A stretch of DNA of 64,000 nt from an uncultured Corynebacterium sp. (lineage in GTDB: Bacteria > Actinomycetota > Actinomycetes > Mycobacteriales > Mycobacteriaceae). Shown one piece after another: positions 1 to 7,609 of the stretch (position 1 is its first letter; each line of letters begins with the position of its first letter). The position numbers and the translations under genes are program-made. The notes under the pieces are model-generated. The model ran no database searches and was not told the DNA's origin. It saw only the letters and a list, made by a program, of their open reading frames with translations. The stretch is from positions 1 to 64,000 of the forward strand of contig CALTYZ010000013.1 of NCBI GenBank assembly GCA_943913645.1, given 5' to 3'.

Positions 1-292
1 CGCCCAGCGCATGGTCGGCGTAATTGTGGAAGCTGCGGTTACGCCAGTTGCCGTTGACCTCAAATGGTACGCAGTGGGACACGTTGCGCCGCCCGGTCAG
101 GCCCTCGCTTTTGCTGTAAGTGATGCCGTATGTGGGAAGGTGTTCGGCGAGGTGGTCGTCGTTGAACCACGGGTACTTCCTGGACCCGGGCAGTTTGCGC
201 ACATCCACGATGGCTTTCACACCGGCAGCTCTGATCATCTCGGCGAAGTCCTCGAACTCGAGGTTGGAGTGGCCCACGGTGAAAATGCGCAT
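1..292 (-). CDS. DUF488 family protein (3' part cut by window edge)
   Basis: Read on the minus strand from an ATG at 292, the product begins MRIFTVGHSN, the usual opening of DUF488 proteins, followed by VDVRKLPGSRKYPWFN, the conserved D-x-R-x-x-P-x-S block. About 97 residues are visible before the window ends, so the C-terminus is missing. The frame stays open upstream of the ATG, but the family match starts at this methionine. DUF488 proteins are small, presumably cytoplasmic, and biochemically uncharacterised. The gene points away from the toxin-antitoxin pair, so the two are divergently arranged across about 340 bp. Family assignment is firm; function is unknown. Confidence 0.85.
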   Translation of the reverse strand, partial: MRIFTVGHSNLEFEDFAEMIRAAGVKAIVDVRKLPGSRKYPWFNDDHLAEHLPTYGITYSKSEGLTGRRNVSHCVPFEVNGNWRNRSFHNYADHALG

Positions 293-635
293 GCCGACAA
301 CGCTACGCGCGAGGCCGTCTTGGTTGAATTTCAACGGGTTGCTTGGGCGCCGTCGGAAGTCTGACCTGCCCGTATGTGGGACGAAGCCATACATCTCGTA
401 TTGCAGGATGCTGGTGCCACTATATGTTTTCCGTACACAGCGGGAATTGTTGGTTTCTAGTTGCTATTCACAAATGAGAAAGTAACTTTGCAGTGACACG
501 CTGTGGAGCTCAAGTTCAACGTAGAGGGAGTTTTTGAGACGCAGCCCTGTTTGTACCGAGCCGATGCGTGAGCCTGGTCGACATCTTGCCGTTACGTACG
601 TAAAGACGTACGCTGCCTTGAGAGGTGGTGATCCA
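293..635. other. Divergent intergenic region, DUF488 / toxin-antitoxin
   Basis: This 343-bp stretch separates the divergent DUF488 and antitoxin genes. The part around 400-490 is visibly richer in A+T than its neighbours and should hold the promoters. No reading frame in it looks like protein. The only structured element seen is the inverted repeat at 595-612. Confidence 0.5.
595..612. promoter_or_regulatory. Inverted repeat, possible TA autoregulatory operator
   Basis: CGTACGT (595-601) and ACGTACG (606-612) form a perfect 7-bp inverted repeat around the spacer AAAG, 23 bp upstream of the antitoxin ATG. YefM/Phd-type antitoxins usually repress their own operon through short palindromes in this position, so it is a plausible operator. 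The role is inferred from position and symmetry only. Confidence 0.45.
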
Positions 636-878
636 ATGACTGCCGTGAGCGCAACGTCGGCACGCGCCAACCTGTACCGCCTGATAGATCAGGTCAATGA
701 CGAGTCTGAACCGCTGACCATTACGGGCCAGCGCGGTAACGCCGTCCTGGTGGGCGAGGACGACTGGCGCGCCATCCAGGAGAGCCTGTTCCTGGCCTCG
801 ATCCCGGGCATGACCGAGTCGATTCGTGCGGCGCGTGCTGAAGGGATCGACGCTGGGTCCGAGGAGCTCGACTGGTGA
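636..878 (+). CDS. YefM/Phd-family antitoxin
   Basis: An 80-residue protein starting MTAVSATSARANLYRLID, the typical N-terminal DNA-binding part of Phd/YefM antitoxins, followed by the PLTITGQRGNAVLVGEDDW segment that forms the conserved strand and helix of the fold. The acidic C-terminal tail is where such antitoxins wrap the toxin. The ATG at 636 follows a purine-rich AGAGGTGGTG ribosome site; a longer in-frame extension is possible but does not match the family. The stop overlaps the GTG of the toxin by 4 bp (GTGA), indicating translational coupling. Predicted role: neutralise the YoeB-like toxin and, with it, repress the operon. Confidence 0.9.
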   Translation: MTAVSATSARANLYRLIDQVNDESEPLTITGQRGNAVLVGEDDWRAIQESLFLASIPGMTESIRAARAEGIDAGSEELDW

Positions 879-1141
879 CTGGTTGGCGCTTGGTCTATTC
901 AAAGCAGGCGCAGAAAGACGCAAAGAAACTGGCGCTATCTGGGTTGAAACCAAAAGCACAAGCGTTGTTAGAGCTAGTCGCCGATGATCCGTTCGCCGCG
1001 CCACCGCGTTTCGAGAAGCTTGTTGGAGATCTTGCTGGTTGCTATTCGCGGCGAATCAATATCCAACATCGACTCGTCTACGAGGTCAACACTGAGGAGC
1101 GTGTCGTCCACGTCCTGCGCATGTGGACCCACTGCGAGTAG
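875..1141 (+). CDS. YoeB-family mRNA interferase toxin
   Basis: An 88-residue RelE/YoeB-fold protein. The core block LVGDLAGCYSRRINIQHRLVYEV matches the YoeB pattern (L-x-G-x-W-S-R-R-I-x-x-x-H-R-L-V-Y), with the paired arginines and histidine of the ribosome-dependent endoribonuclease present; a Cys stands where Trp is common. The C-terminus has H and C where the family ends in an H-Y-type pair (VLRMWTHCE), so one active-site position may be altered. The GTG start lies inside the antitoxin stop. The expected action is cleavage of mRNA in the ribosomal A site when the antitoxin is degraded. It appears intact in length. Confidence 0.88.
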   Translation: MTGWRLVYSKQAQKDAKKLALSGLKPKAQALLELVADDPFAAPPRFEKLVGDLAGCYSRRINIQHRLVYEVNTEERVVHVLRMWTHCE

Positions 1142-1245
1142 GAAAGCCAGCTGGCCGTGCCATTTTCGGCACCTTGTGGGTGTTCAGTTCCGCAGCTGCA
1201 ACGATGCGTGAGGTCGCGTTGATTGCTCATTTCCTGTGGACTATC

Positions 1246-1383
1246 TCAAAGGATTTCTCCCGGATGAACCGGAGGGAGCTTGTCAATAGTAGTCAACGAT
1301 TTTTCAAGCTCCTCTGGTCCCGCGGTGGTCCACCGAAAACAGACCCACACACGCTCAGAGTCTCTATTGGCGAACGACTGCAT
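1246..1383 (-). pseudogene. HigB/HigA toxin-antitoxin relic, internally deleted
   Basis: A 46-codon frame on the minus strand joins three recognisable pieces. The start MQSFANRDSERVW resembles the N-terminus of HigB-type toxins. The next codons, VCFRWTTAGPEELE, resemble the toxin C-terminus, which in full genes follows about 50-60 residues later. The end, LTTIDKLPPVHPGEIL then TGA, is the start of a HigA antitoxin (PPVHPGEIL) that stops at once. So most of the toxin body, its C-terminal codons and stop, and almost all of the antitoxin are gone. It lies directly behind an intact YefM/YoeB pair. The family reading rests on motif memory; the fused order is seen directly. Confidence 0.7.
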
Positions 1384-1448
1384 CACATTCCCATTTCGGG
1401 GGAGGGAAAAGATTGGTGGCCAGGCTACGGAGCGTCGAGAAGCGTGCA

Positions 1449-1457
1449 TGCTATAAA
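1449..1457 (+). promoter_or_regulatory. Extended -10 promoter of the lipoprotein gene (leaderless)
   Basis: TGCTATAAA is a near-consensus extended -10 element (TATAAA at 1452-1457). The expected transcription start, about 7 nt further on, falls at or next to the ATG at 1465. No ribosome-binding site precedes that ATG (ACGCGAAC). Together this suggests a leaderless mRNA, which is common in actinobacteria. Confidence 0.5.
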
Positions 1458-1464
1458 CGCGAAC

Positions 1465-2007
1465 ATGAACACAAAGATCAACACCAAGATCATTGTTGCA
1501 ACTGCGGCGATTATCGCCGCCACCACACTGGCTGCATGCGGCGATTCCGAAGCTGATGTAGAGGCGACTGCAACGAGTACCTCAACAGCAACGTCAACGA
1601 GCGAACATACCGCATCGAGCGCCACTACCTCGCAGGCACCCTCCACTGAGTCAGAACAGCCTGCCGCAGAACCTGGGCGCACACTGCTGACCGGAACCGT
1701 GCGCTCCATCGGCGTGGAAGAAGCGCTTGCTGGCTACCCGCCATATGACGGCATTGATTGGGAGCAAACCTTCACCATCTTCGAGCTCGATGAGCCGACC
1801 ACTATCCGCGGTGTTATCGCTGGTGACCCGCACCACGAGGAGACTGTTTCTCGCTTCTCCTTTGATGGTGGCGATTGGGAACCCCACATCGGCCAGCATG
1901 TGACACTGAGCGTGCCGGAAGAAGGTTTCATGTTCCAGTCCGGGATGGATTTGCCGGTGATGCCGCAAGTCACTGACGCCCGAGTAGTTGAGGCCCCTAC
2001 GCCTTGA
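1465..2007 (+). CDS. Putative secreted lipoprotein, unknown family
   Basis: A 180-residue protein with a short basic n-region, a hydrophobic core and the lipobox LAAC, so it is probably lipid-anchored outside the membrane. A Ser/Thr/Ala-rich linker follows (about residues 30-65), then a compact domain beginning LLTGTVRSIG with acidic and aromatic residues and ending in a VTLSVPEEG segment. The architecture (lipobox, linker, [V/L]-x-x-GTV opening, W-E pair, V-x-V strand, DLP/MPL block near the end) resembles the lipoprotein at 7610-8173, suggesting distant paralogy. The ATG at 1465 was chosen because the signal peptide begins there and an extended -10 element lies just upstream. Function is unknown. 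Confidence 0.8.
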   Translation: MNTKINTKIIVATAAIIAATTLAACGDSEADVEATATSTSTATSTSEHTASSATTSQAPSTESEQPAAEPGRTLLTGTVRSIGVEEALAGYPPYDGIDWEQTFTIFELDEPTTIRGVIAGDPHHEETVSRFSFDGGDWEPHIGQHVTLSVPEEGFMFQSGMDLPVMPQVTDARVVEAPTP

Positions 2008-2060
2008 CCCAGCGGCCGATGCTCCATAGAAGTACAGGCAGCGGCGATGTGTGAAGTCTG

Positions 2061-3248
2061 ATGTTTGAAGTCTTCAGTGTCTTTTTTCGCCTTGGTCTGA
2101 CCTCGTTCGGCGGCCCTGTGGCTCACCTTGGCTACTTCCACGAGGAGTTCGTCCAGCGCCGACGGTGGATGAGCGAGCAGGACTACGCTGATCTCGTCGC
2201 TGTGTGCCAGTTCATGCCCGGCCCGGCGTCAAGCCAAGTTGGGATGGCCATTGGGCTCAGGCGCGCCGGGTATCCTGGCATGGCGGCAGCATGGCTGGGT
2301 TTTAGCCTGCCATCGGTGGTTGTCATGGTGGCGTTTGCGCTTGGGGTTGCGCAGGCTGGTGACCTCTCCAACGCAGGTTGGCTCCTCGGCTTGAAGGCGG
2401 CCGCTGTTGCAGTCGTCGCCCAGGCGGTGCTGGGCATGGCGAAAACCATTGTCACCGACAAGTTGCGGGCGGCTGTGGCGCTCGGCGCGTTTATTGCGGC
2501 GTTGCTCATGTCGCACCCGCTGATGCAGATCGCGGTCATCGTCGCAGGCATACTCGCGGGAGTGCTCGCATTGTGGCGGGCGCAGACGCGTGACGACGCC
2601 CCGCCTCTTTACCTGCCCGAGCAGCCGGCAACACAGACAAGTTCGAAAGCACTCGGAGGTGTGGCGCTTGCTCTCTTCGGCGTGCTGTTGTTGGCGCTTC
2701 CCGGGCTCGCTCGGGCAACGCACGCGCCTAGTGCAACTCTCTTCGAGAGTTTCTACCGAGCTGGCGCACTCGTCTTCGGTGGTGGACATGTAGTACTTCC
2801 ACTGCTCGAACAGGCAACCGTGCCGACTGGCTTCGTCGATCACGACACGTTTCTCGCCGGCTACGGCGCCGCACAAGCAATGCCGGGACCACTTTTTACC
2901 TTCGCGTCATACTTCGGCGCATCTGCGACGGGTGTTTCGTGGTTATGGGGCGCAACGCTGGCCACCACCGCCATTTTTCTGCCAGCGGCGCTGCTTGTCA
3001 TTGGCATCATGCCGTTTTGGGATCAGCTCCGAGCCCACCCCCGCGCGGCAGGCGCAGTAGCGGGTGCGAACGTCGCTGTGGTCGGTATCCTTGCGGCCGC
3101 GCTCTACAACCCCGTCTTTATCGCAGGCGTGAGCGGGCCGGCCACGATGGCTGTTGCCGCAACGGCCTTTGTGGCGCTGCACTCCTGGAAGTTGCCTGCC
3201 TGGACTGTCGTCATCGCTGCCGCACTGACCAGTTGGGTGGTGCTGTGA
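2061..3248 (+). CDS. chrA: Chromate transporter family protein (two CHR domains)
   Basis: A 395-residue polytopic membrane protein with two related halves. The first opens FRLGLTSFGGPVAHLGYF and has the CQFMPGPASSQVGMAIG motif. The second repeats FGGGHVVLPLLEQ and AMPGPLFTFASYFG. This duplicated signature and length define long-chain ChrA chromate transporters of the CHR superfamily, which expel chromate, although several homologues have unproved substrates. Its stop overlaps the start of the GNAT gene (TGATG), so both are probably translated from one mRNA. The ATG at 2061 begins right at the conserved domain. Membership is certain; chromate as the real substrate is inferred. Confidence 0.88.
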   Translation: MFEVFSVFFRLGLTSFGGPVAHLGYFHEEFVQRRRWMSEQDYADLVAVCQFMPGPASSQVGMAIGLRRAGYPGMAAAWLGFSLPSVVVMVAFALGVAQAGDLSNAGWLLGLKAAAVAVVAQAVLGMAKTIVTDKLRAAVALGAFIAALLMSHPLMQIAVIVAGILAGVLALWRAQTRDDAPPLYLPEQPATQTSSKALGGVALALFGVLLLALPGLARATHAPSATLFESFYRAGALVFGGGHVVLPLLEQATVPTGFVDHDTFLAGYGAAQAMPGPLFTFASYFGASATGVSWLWGATLATTAIFLPAALLVIGIMPFWDQLRAHPRAAGAVAGANVAVVGILAAALYNPVFIAGVSGPATMAVAATAFVALHSWKLPAWTVVIAAALTSWVVL

Positions 3249-3709
3249 TGAAGATAGAACGTGCAACGCCAGCACAGGCTGGGATCGCGGCACGGCTACT
3301 GCATGATTTCAACCACGAGTTTGAAACACCGGTGCCGCCGGTTGTTGAACTTGAGCAACGGTTTGTGCGCCTGTTACAGCGCGACACTGTCGTAGTCGTG
3401 CTCGCACTCGATCCGGCACCCGTGGGCTTCGCGCTGCTGACCCTGCGCCCAACCCCGTACTCGGACGGTCCGCTCGCTCAGCTAGAAGAGCTCTACGTGG
3501 TGCCAGCTGTACGAGGCAGTGGAATTGGTAGCGCGATGCTGCGGTGCGCGATCAGGACTGTGCAAGAGCGTGGGTGCGAAGAGATGCACATCAACGTCGA
3601 TGAACCAGACATCGATGCAAGGCGGTTTTATGAGCGCCACGGCTTTTCCAACTATGAGCTGGGCCAGGAGTATCGGATGCTGTGCTATGTGCGCGAACTC
3701 GAGACCTAA
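3248..3709 (+). CDS. GNAT family N-acetyltransferase
   Basis: A 153-residue GNAT protein. The acetyl-CoA-binding motif A is visible as LEELYVVPAVRGSGIGSAML (the R/Q-x-x-G-x-G/A loop being RGSGIG), and motif B as INVDEPDIDARRFYERHGF with the usual A-x-x-F/L-Y-x-x-x-G-F. The ATG at 3248 shares its A with the chrA stop codon, implying translational coupling. The substrate cannot be read from sequence. It converges with the histidine kinase gene across only 15 bp. Confidence 0.88.
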   Translation: MKIERATPAQAGIAARLLHDFNHEFETPVPPVVELEQRFVRLLQRDTVVVVLALDPAPVGFALLTLRPTPYSDGPLAQLEELYVVPAVRGSGIGSAMLRCAIRTVQERGCEEMHINVDEPDIDARRFYERHGFSNYELGQEYRMLCYVRELET

Positions 3710-3724
3710 CTTGGATTCAATGGG

Positions 3725-4807
3725 TTAGCCAGCAGCAACAAGCGGCAGCGTCACCCTTGCCTCAATCCCGCCGCTCGCCCGCGCTTTTAACACCAAAGCG
3801 CCTCCATGAGCGGTGGTAATCGCGCGCGTGAGCGGCAACCCGATGCCATTTCCAGTGCCTTCGCGTGCGCGGGCAAATGGTTCAGCGAGCTGCTCGAGTT
3901 CTTCGGCGCTTAACACTGGACCGTCGTTGCTGACCGTCAGTACCGCTTGCTGATTATCGCCAACAGTCAGATGCATTGTGCCAGTACCAGGCCTGCCGTG
4001 CAGAGCAGTATTTCGGGCGAGGTTGTCTATGGCCTGACGCAGCAGTTCCGCCTCCCCGCGAACATTGATGCCGGCCGCAATATCCACACACGCGATGCGG
4101 TGAGCTGCTGCGACGCGTTCGCACAATGCGCTTAGGTTCACGCTTTGCATGGTCAGCGGACGGCCCGCCTGCAGGTCAGCAAGGTGCAGCAGTGATGTGA
4201 CGGTCGCGGCGTTGGCGGCGTTGACTTCACGGACGCGTTCTAGTGTGCCGCGCAGTTCTGCTGCTTGTGCTGCAGGGTTTGCCAGCGCAACATCGGCCAT
4301 GGTCTGAATCGTCGCAATCGGCGTTTTCAGTTCGTGGGAGGCGTTAGCAGTAAAGCGGCGTTGCGCGGCAATCGAGGCTGCGAGGGAATCAAGCATCGCA
4401 TTGAGCGCATGGGCTAGTTCAAACACCTCATCTTCTGGACCCCGGTAGACAACGCGCGTGGTGAGCTCGCCCGATGTGACCTCCCGGGCGGTGCCTGCGA
4501 TCTCACGCAATGGTTGAATGACCACCCCGGCGACGAACCAGCCGGCAACCCCGGCGATTCCAGTCAGCAGTGCGAGGACAGTCAACGAGATAGTCAGCAT
4601 CACACGCAATATCTCGTCGGTGATTGGCACTGCTGCGTCGATCACGGCGCTCGAATCGCCTGTCTCAACCGCGCCAAGCACCGCCTGAAACGGCACTGGG
4701 GTGAAGCGAAGGTAGGCGTAGACCGAGCCAATGAGTGCTATCCCGGAGAAAAGCACTGTGAGGACGAACAGCACCGTAATTCGGGCGCGCAGTGTCAGCC
4801 GGTTCAT
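3725..4807 (-). CDS. Two-component sensor histidine kinase
   Basis: A 360-residue membrane kinase: transmembrane helix about 9-33, an extracytoplasmic loop of roughly 35 residues, a second helix about 70-96, HAMP domain about 97-145, HisKA with the phospho-accepting His158 in ASHELKTP, and an HATPase domain with the N box DNLARNT and G boxes SNDGP and GNGIGLPL. The short sensor loop suggests sensing at the membrane. The ATG overlaps the TGA of the response regulator (ATGA), so the pair is one operon with the regulator first. The signal is unknown. The nearest divergent neighbour is the acyltransferase-like membrane protein at 5574, a possible target. Confidence 0.9.
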   Translation of the reverse strand: MNRLTLRARITVLFVLTVLFSGIALIGSVYAYLRFTPVPFQAVLGAVETGDSSAVIDAAVPITDEILRVMLTISLTVLALLTGIAGVAGWFVAGVVIQPLREIAGTAREVTSGELTTRVVYRGPEDEVFELAHALNAMLDSLAASIAAQRRFTANASHELKTPIATIQTMADVALANPAAQAAELRGTLERVREVNAANAATVTSLLHLADLQAGRPLTMQSVNLSALCERVAAAHRIACVDIAAGINVRGEAELLRQAIDNLARNTALHGRPGTGTMHLTVGDNQQAVLTVSNDGPVLSAEELEQLAEPFARAREGTGNGIGLPLTRAITTAHGGALVLKARASGGIEARVTLPLVAAG

Positions 4808-5496
4808 TGTCGTGCCTTTTCTGCCACGTAGTAGCCGGCACCAGGAAGCGTGTGCACGATCCAAGGATCCCCCAGTTTTCGGCGCAGATGCGAGACGGTG
4901 ACCCGGGGGGAGTTGGTGAATGGGTCTGCGTACTCATCCCACGCCTGCGCTAAGAGATCCTCGGCGGACAGTACTCCACCATCTGCCTCCATCAGCACCC
5001 GTAGCACCGAGAATTCCTTTGGGGACAACGCCACCTCACTCCCGGCGCGGGTGACCTTTTTACGGAATGTGTCCAAGCGTACGTCGCCGCACTGGTACAC
5101 CTCACCACGCTGCGCGGGCAGGTGGCGTGTCGCATTGCGTCTGGCCAGCGCCTCAACACGAGCGACCAGCTCTGGTAGCTCGAAAGGTTTTGGCAGGTAA
5201 TCATCTGCCCCAAGCGCAAAGCCATCGAGCCGGTCCGCCAACGCACCAGAAGCAGTCAACATAATCACACGTGTCCCCGGATAATGCTCCACGATTGTTG
5301 TGCAGACATCGTCTCCATGCACACCGGGCAGATCACGGTCCAAAACAACCACCTCGGGCGCGCAAGAATCGAGCAACTGGAGTGCCTGCTCACCGTCATA
5401 AGCGAGGTCAACCTCCATGCCTTCGCGGGTCAGCGCCGTACCGACAGCGTCGGCGAGGTACACCGCATCATCAACAACTAAAACCCGCACCGTCAT
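4804..5496 (-). CDS. OmpR/PhoB-family response regulator
   Basis: A 230-residue two-domain regulator. The receiver domain shows VVDD near residues 7-10, the phosphorylated aspartate in VVVLDRD (Asp53), the LTAS switch threonine and the KP pair of DYLPKPFE. The C-terminal winged helix carries LSPKEFSVLRVL, NSPRVTVSHLRRKLG and the GAGYYV wing, typical for OmpR-type DNA binding. It sits first in an operon with its kinase, and 77 bp separate it from the divergent gene at 5574, so it probably controls that promoter region and its own. Target genes are inferred from position only. Confidence 0.93.
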   Translation of the reverse strand: MTVRVLVVDDAVYLADAVGTALTREGMEVDLAYDGEQALQLLDSCAPEVVVLDRDLPGVHGDDVCTTIVEHYPGTRVIMLTASGALADRLDGFALGADDYLPKPFELPELVARVEALARRNATRHLPAQRGEVYQCGDVRLDTFRKKVTRAGSEVALSPKEFSVLRVLMEADGGVLSAEDLLAQAWDEYADPFTNSPRVTVSHLRRKLGDPWIVHTLPGAGYYVAEKARQ

Positions 5497-5573
5497 GCCA
5501 CTTGATGCTAATGGGCACCATGTTGTGTCCGTGTTAACGCTCTCGCAACATTGCGCTTCATAGTCTTGCAGCT

Positions 5574-6533
5574 ATGCAAACTTCAACAGGAGATGGTGCA
5601 GTTGCCTCGCGGACTGGCAAGCGCGTTGACCGCGTCGTTGGCGTTGATGTCGCCCGAGCAGTTGCGCTGGTGGGCATGTTCCTGGCGCATCTGACCTACC
5701 CCGAGGGGGTAGTGGCGGAGCTGCTGTACGGATTCCCATCCTCCCTCTTCGCGTTGATCGCGGGGATCTCAATGGGATTCATGGCTGCACGTGGCGCGAC
5801 GGCAACCCATTTTGTTGTCCGTGGCCTTCTCCTTGTTCTCCTGCACCTGCTCCTGCTGCCATTTGCCGGGGATATCAAACTGGTGCTGGCGACATTGGGT
5901 GTTTGCATGATTGCTTTGGCCTGGGTGCCTGCGTGCGACTCACGCTGGCTGGCACTGCTCATCCCGCTGCTCACCGTCGCGTCCGGATTTGTCGATCTTG
6001 GTTCGGCGTACTCCCCGTGGATGTGGGCAGCGCTCATGCTTGCCGGGTTGCTCTTCGGACGTCACATGCTTGGCAACTGGCGGCGGCTCACATATGGCGT
6101 GGTCGTCGGTGGTGTCTTGCTCGCGTTGGATATCTACGCCCGCTGGTATGTGACGTTGCCATGGTTCCTCGATGCCGATGGGCATACGGGAGGCATGGTG
6201 GATGTGGTGGGCTCAATGGGGGCGTCAATTGGCATCTGTTCGTTGTGCTGTCTTGTTGCACAGCGCTGGCAGGTGGTGCTGCCGCGAATGGGCTCGATGC
6301 CGCTGACGCTGTACTGCCTGCACGTGTGTACCGCGCAGTGGGTAGGTGCAACCACCACGATCATCTGCGCAGCACTCCTGGCCACGGTGTGGCTCGCGTT
6401 TTTCCGACGGGGGCCATTTGAAGAAGCTCTGCGCCGCCTTGTCAATGCAGGCGTTGGGATAAGACAGAAGGGACAACATAATGAACAACAAGATACGTCG
6501 CGGATCGTTCCCCAAGATGTCCACGGTGGCTAG
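5574..6533 (+). CDS. Acyltransferase-like polytopic membrane protein (HGSNAT/DUF418 type)
   Basis: A 319-residue integral membrane protein with about eight to ten hydrophobic segments. The opening RVVGVDVARAVALVGMFLAHL is the typical first motif of actinobacterial heparan-alpha-glucosaminide acetyltransferase-like/DUF418 proteins, with the conserved D-x-x-R-x-x-A-x-x-G-M pattern. The final part, MPLTLYCLHVCTAQ, matches the conserved C-terminal helix motif. Relatives transfer acyl groups across the membrane to extracellular glycans or are uncharacterised. The last 53 bp overlap the protease gene, which suggests a joint transcript. It is divergent from the two-component operon. The exact substrate is unknown. 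Confidence 0.75.
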   Translation: MQTSTGDGAVASRTGKRVDRVVGVDVARAVALVGMFLAHLTYPEGVVAELLYGFPSSLFALIAGISMGFMAARGATATHFVVRGLLLVLLHLLLLPFAGDIKLVLATLGVCMIALAWVPACDSRWLALLIPLLTVASGFVDLGSAYSPWMWAALMLAGLLFGRHMLGNWRRLTYGVVVGGVLLALDIYARWYVTLPWFLDADGHTGGMVDVVGSMGASIGICSLCCLVAQRWQVVLPRMGSMPLTLYCLHVCTAQWVGATTTIICAALLATVWLAFFRRGPFEEALRRLVNAGVGIRQKGQHNEQQDTSRIVPQDVHGG

Positions 6534-7392
6534 AGTGCCTGCAGTGGCGACAGTGCTTGCCGCAGCGATGACGGCAACCCCGCCGGTTTGGGCGATGGAG
6601 AGCACCAGCTTCGCCGGAGATGAAGAGGAAGCACGCCCGGTGGTGTCAGTACGTGTCGAGGACAGCGATCCTGATGAAGGAGTGTGCACCGGTACTGCGA
6701 TCGCACCGCACTGGGTGATCACAGCCCGTCACTGCGTGGAAGCTGCCCGACGTCCCGGCGGGTCTGTCCGCACCGGTCAAGGTGAACAGCAGCGTGTGTA
6801 TAAGGTCGATCGTTTTGAAGTCGCGCCACGCGGTGACATCGCGCTTTTGCACACTGCTGAGGCAATGCAGCTCGATACGTTTGCCGACATCGCAGATCAG
6901 GTCCCATCAGGCCAGGTCAATATCTACGGCTGGTCAAGTGACGGCTCAGGCGGTTCACAAACACTGCCAGCAGCGACGGGCATGATCGAAGGCGACTCTG
7001 AGCTGGCGCTATTTGACGCCCCATCTGCCCTGCACGTCACACTGGAGAACCAAGCTCGCATCCAGCCAGGCGATTCAGGCGGCGCTATCTTCTCCGACGG
7101 TAAGGTAGCCGGCATTATGTCTGCTGGCCTCTTCGAGGACCCGGACAACCCGACAGAGGAGGAGATGCTGAGCAATAGTGCGGTCGCTACCGCGCCGGTC
7201 GCCGATCAATCCGACTGGATTCGCGACACCATCACCCAGCCGGAGACCGCTGCAAACGGAACTGAGCGCAATCCGCTCTCACCGAAAATGTGGATGATCG
7301 CTGGCGCAGCTGCAGCCGTTGTGCTCGCGCTGGTCGCTGTTTCCCGATTCGCCCCGCGATCCACGCAAAGATCGCGCGCTAAGGAGCAGTAA
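6481..7392 (+). CDS. Secreted, membrane-anchored trypsin-like serine protease
   Basis: A 303-residue S1-family protease. A signal peptide spans about residues 1-39, with a likely cut after VWA. The catalytic triad is visible: His84 in ITARHCVE, Asp119 in GDIALL and Ser199 in QPGDSGGA. A single hydrophobic segment near the C-terminus (about 272-292) followed by a basic tail should anchor it to the outer face of the membrane. The ATG at 6481 has an AAGGGAC ribosome site 8-10 bp upstream; Met13 at 6517 is an alternative. The reading frame overlaps the preceding gene by 53 bp. Likely role: cleavage of envelope or secreted proteins; the substrate is unknown. Confidence 0.88.
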   Translation: MNNKIRRGSFPKMSTVARVPAVATVLAAAMTATPPVWAMESTSFAGDEEEARPVVSVRVEDSDPDEGVCTGTAIAPHWVITARHCVEAARRPGGSVRTGQGEQQRVYKVDRFEVAPRGDIALLHTAEAMQLDTFADIADQVPSGQVNIYGWSSDGSGGSQTLPAATGMIEGDSELALFDAPSALHVTLENQARIQPGDSGGAIFSDGKVAGIMSAGLFEDPDNPTEEEMLSNSAVATAPVADQSDWIRDTITQPETAANGTERNPLSPKMWMIAGAAAAVVLALVAVSRFAPRSTQRSRAKEQ

Positions 7393-7393
7393 A

Positions 7394-7609
7394 TCAGATT
7401 TTCGCCCCACCAGCTGCTGAAGTATTCACCCACAATTGCTTCGCCGAGTTCACTGAGGTCCGGAGCAATGCCATGAGCTCAGGGTCATCTCCAAGCTGAA
7501 AACGGTGATGCGTGCGCTGCGTTTTGCTCAGCTCATAGTTGGGGTGGGTTTGGCGTCGGCGACTGTTGTGCGCATGCCGTGGTCGCTCGTATGACGGCAG
7601 CTTGGCGGA
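7394..7609 (-). other. Open reading frame without start, following the lipoprotein stop
   Basis: After the TAG of the minus-strand lipoprotein the same frame stays open for 71 residues before TGA at 7394-7396. The text contains plausible protein sequence, for example QLGDDPELMALLRTSVNSAK, with no usable early start codon. It could be a remnant of a gene whose 5' end was lost, a readthrough extension, or chance. No family is recognised. The 217-bp gap otherwise holds nothing obvious. Confidence 0.3.

Noticed and set aside
11..364. A 117-residue plus-strand frame at the window start
   Set aside because: The minus strand reads as a DUF488 protein with the expected start and motifs, so this frame is its shadow.
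4547..4831. Several long reading frames opposite the kinase and regulator genes
   Set aside because: They are antisense shadows in high-GC DNA: composition is Arg/Pro/His-rich, no family motif is seen, and the minus-strand kinase is clear.
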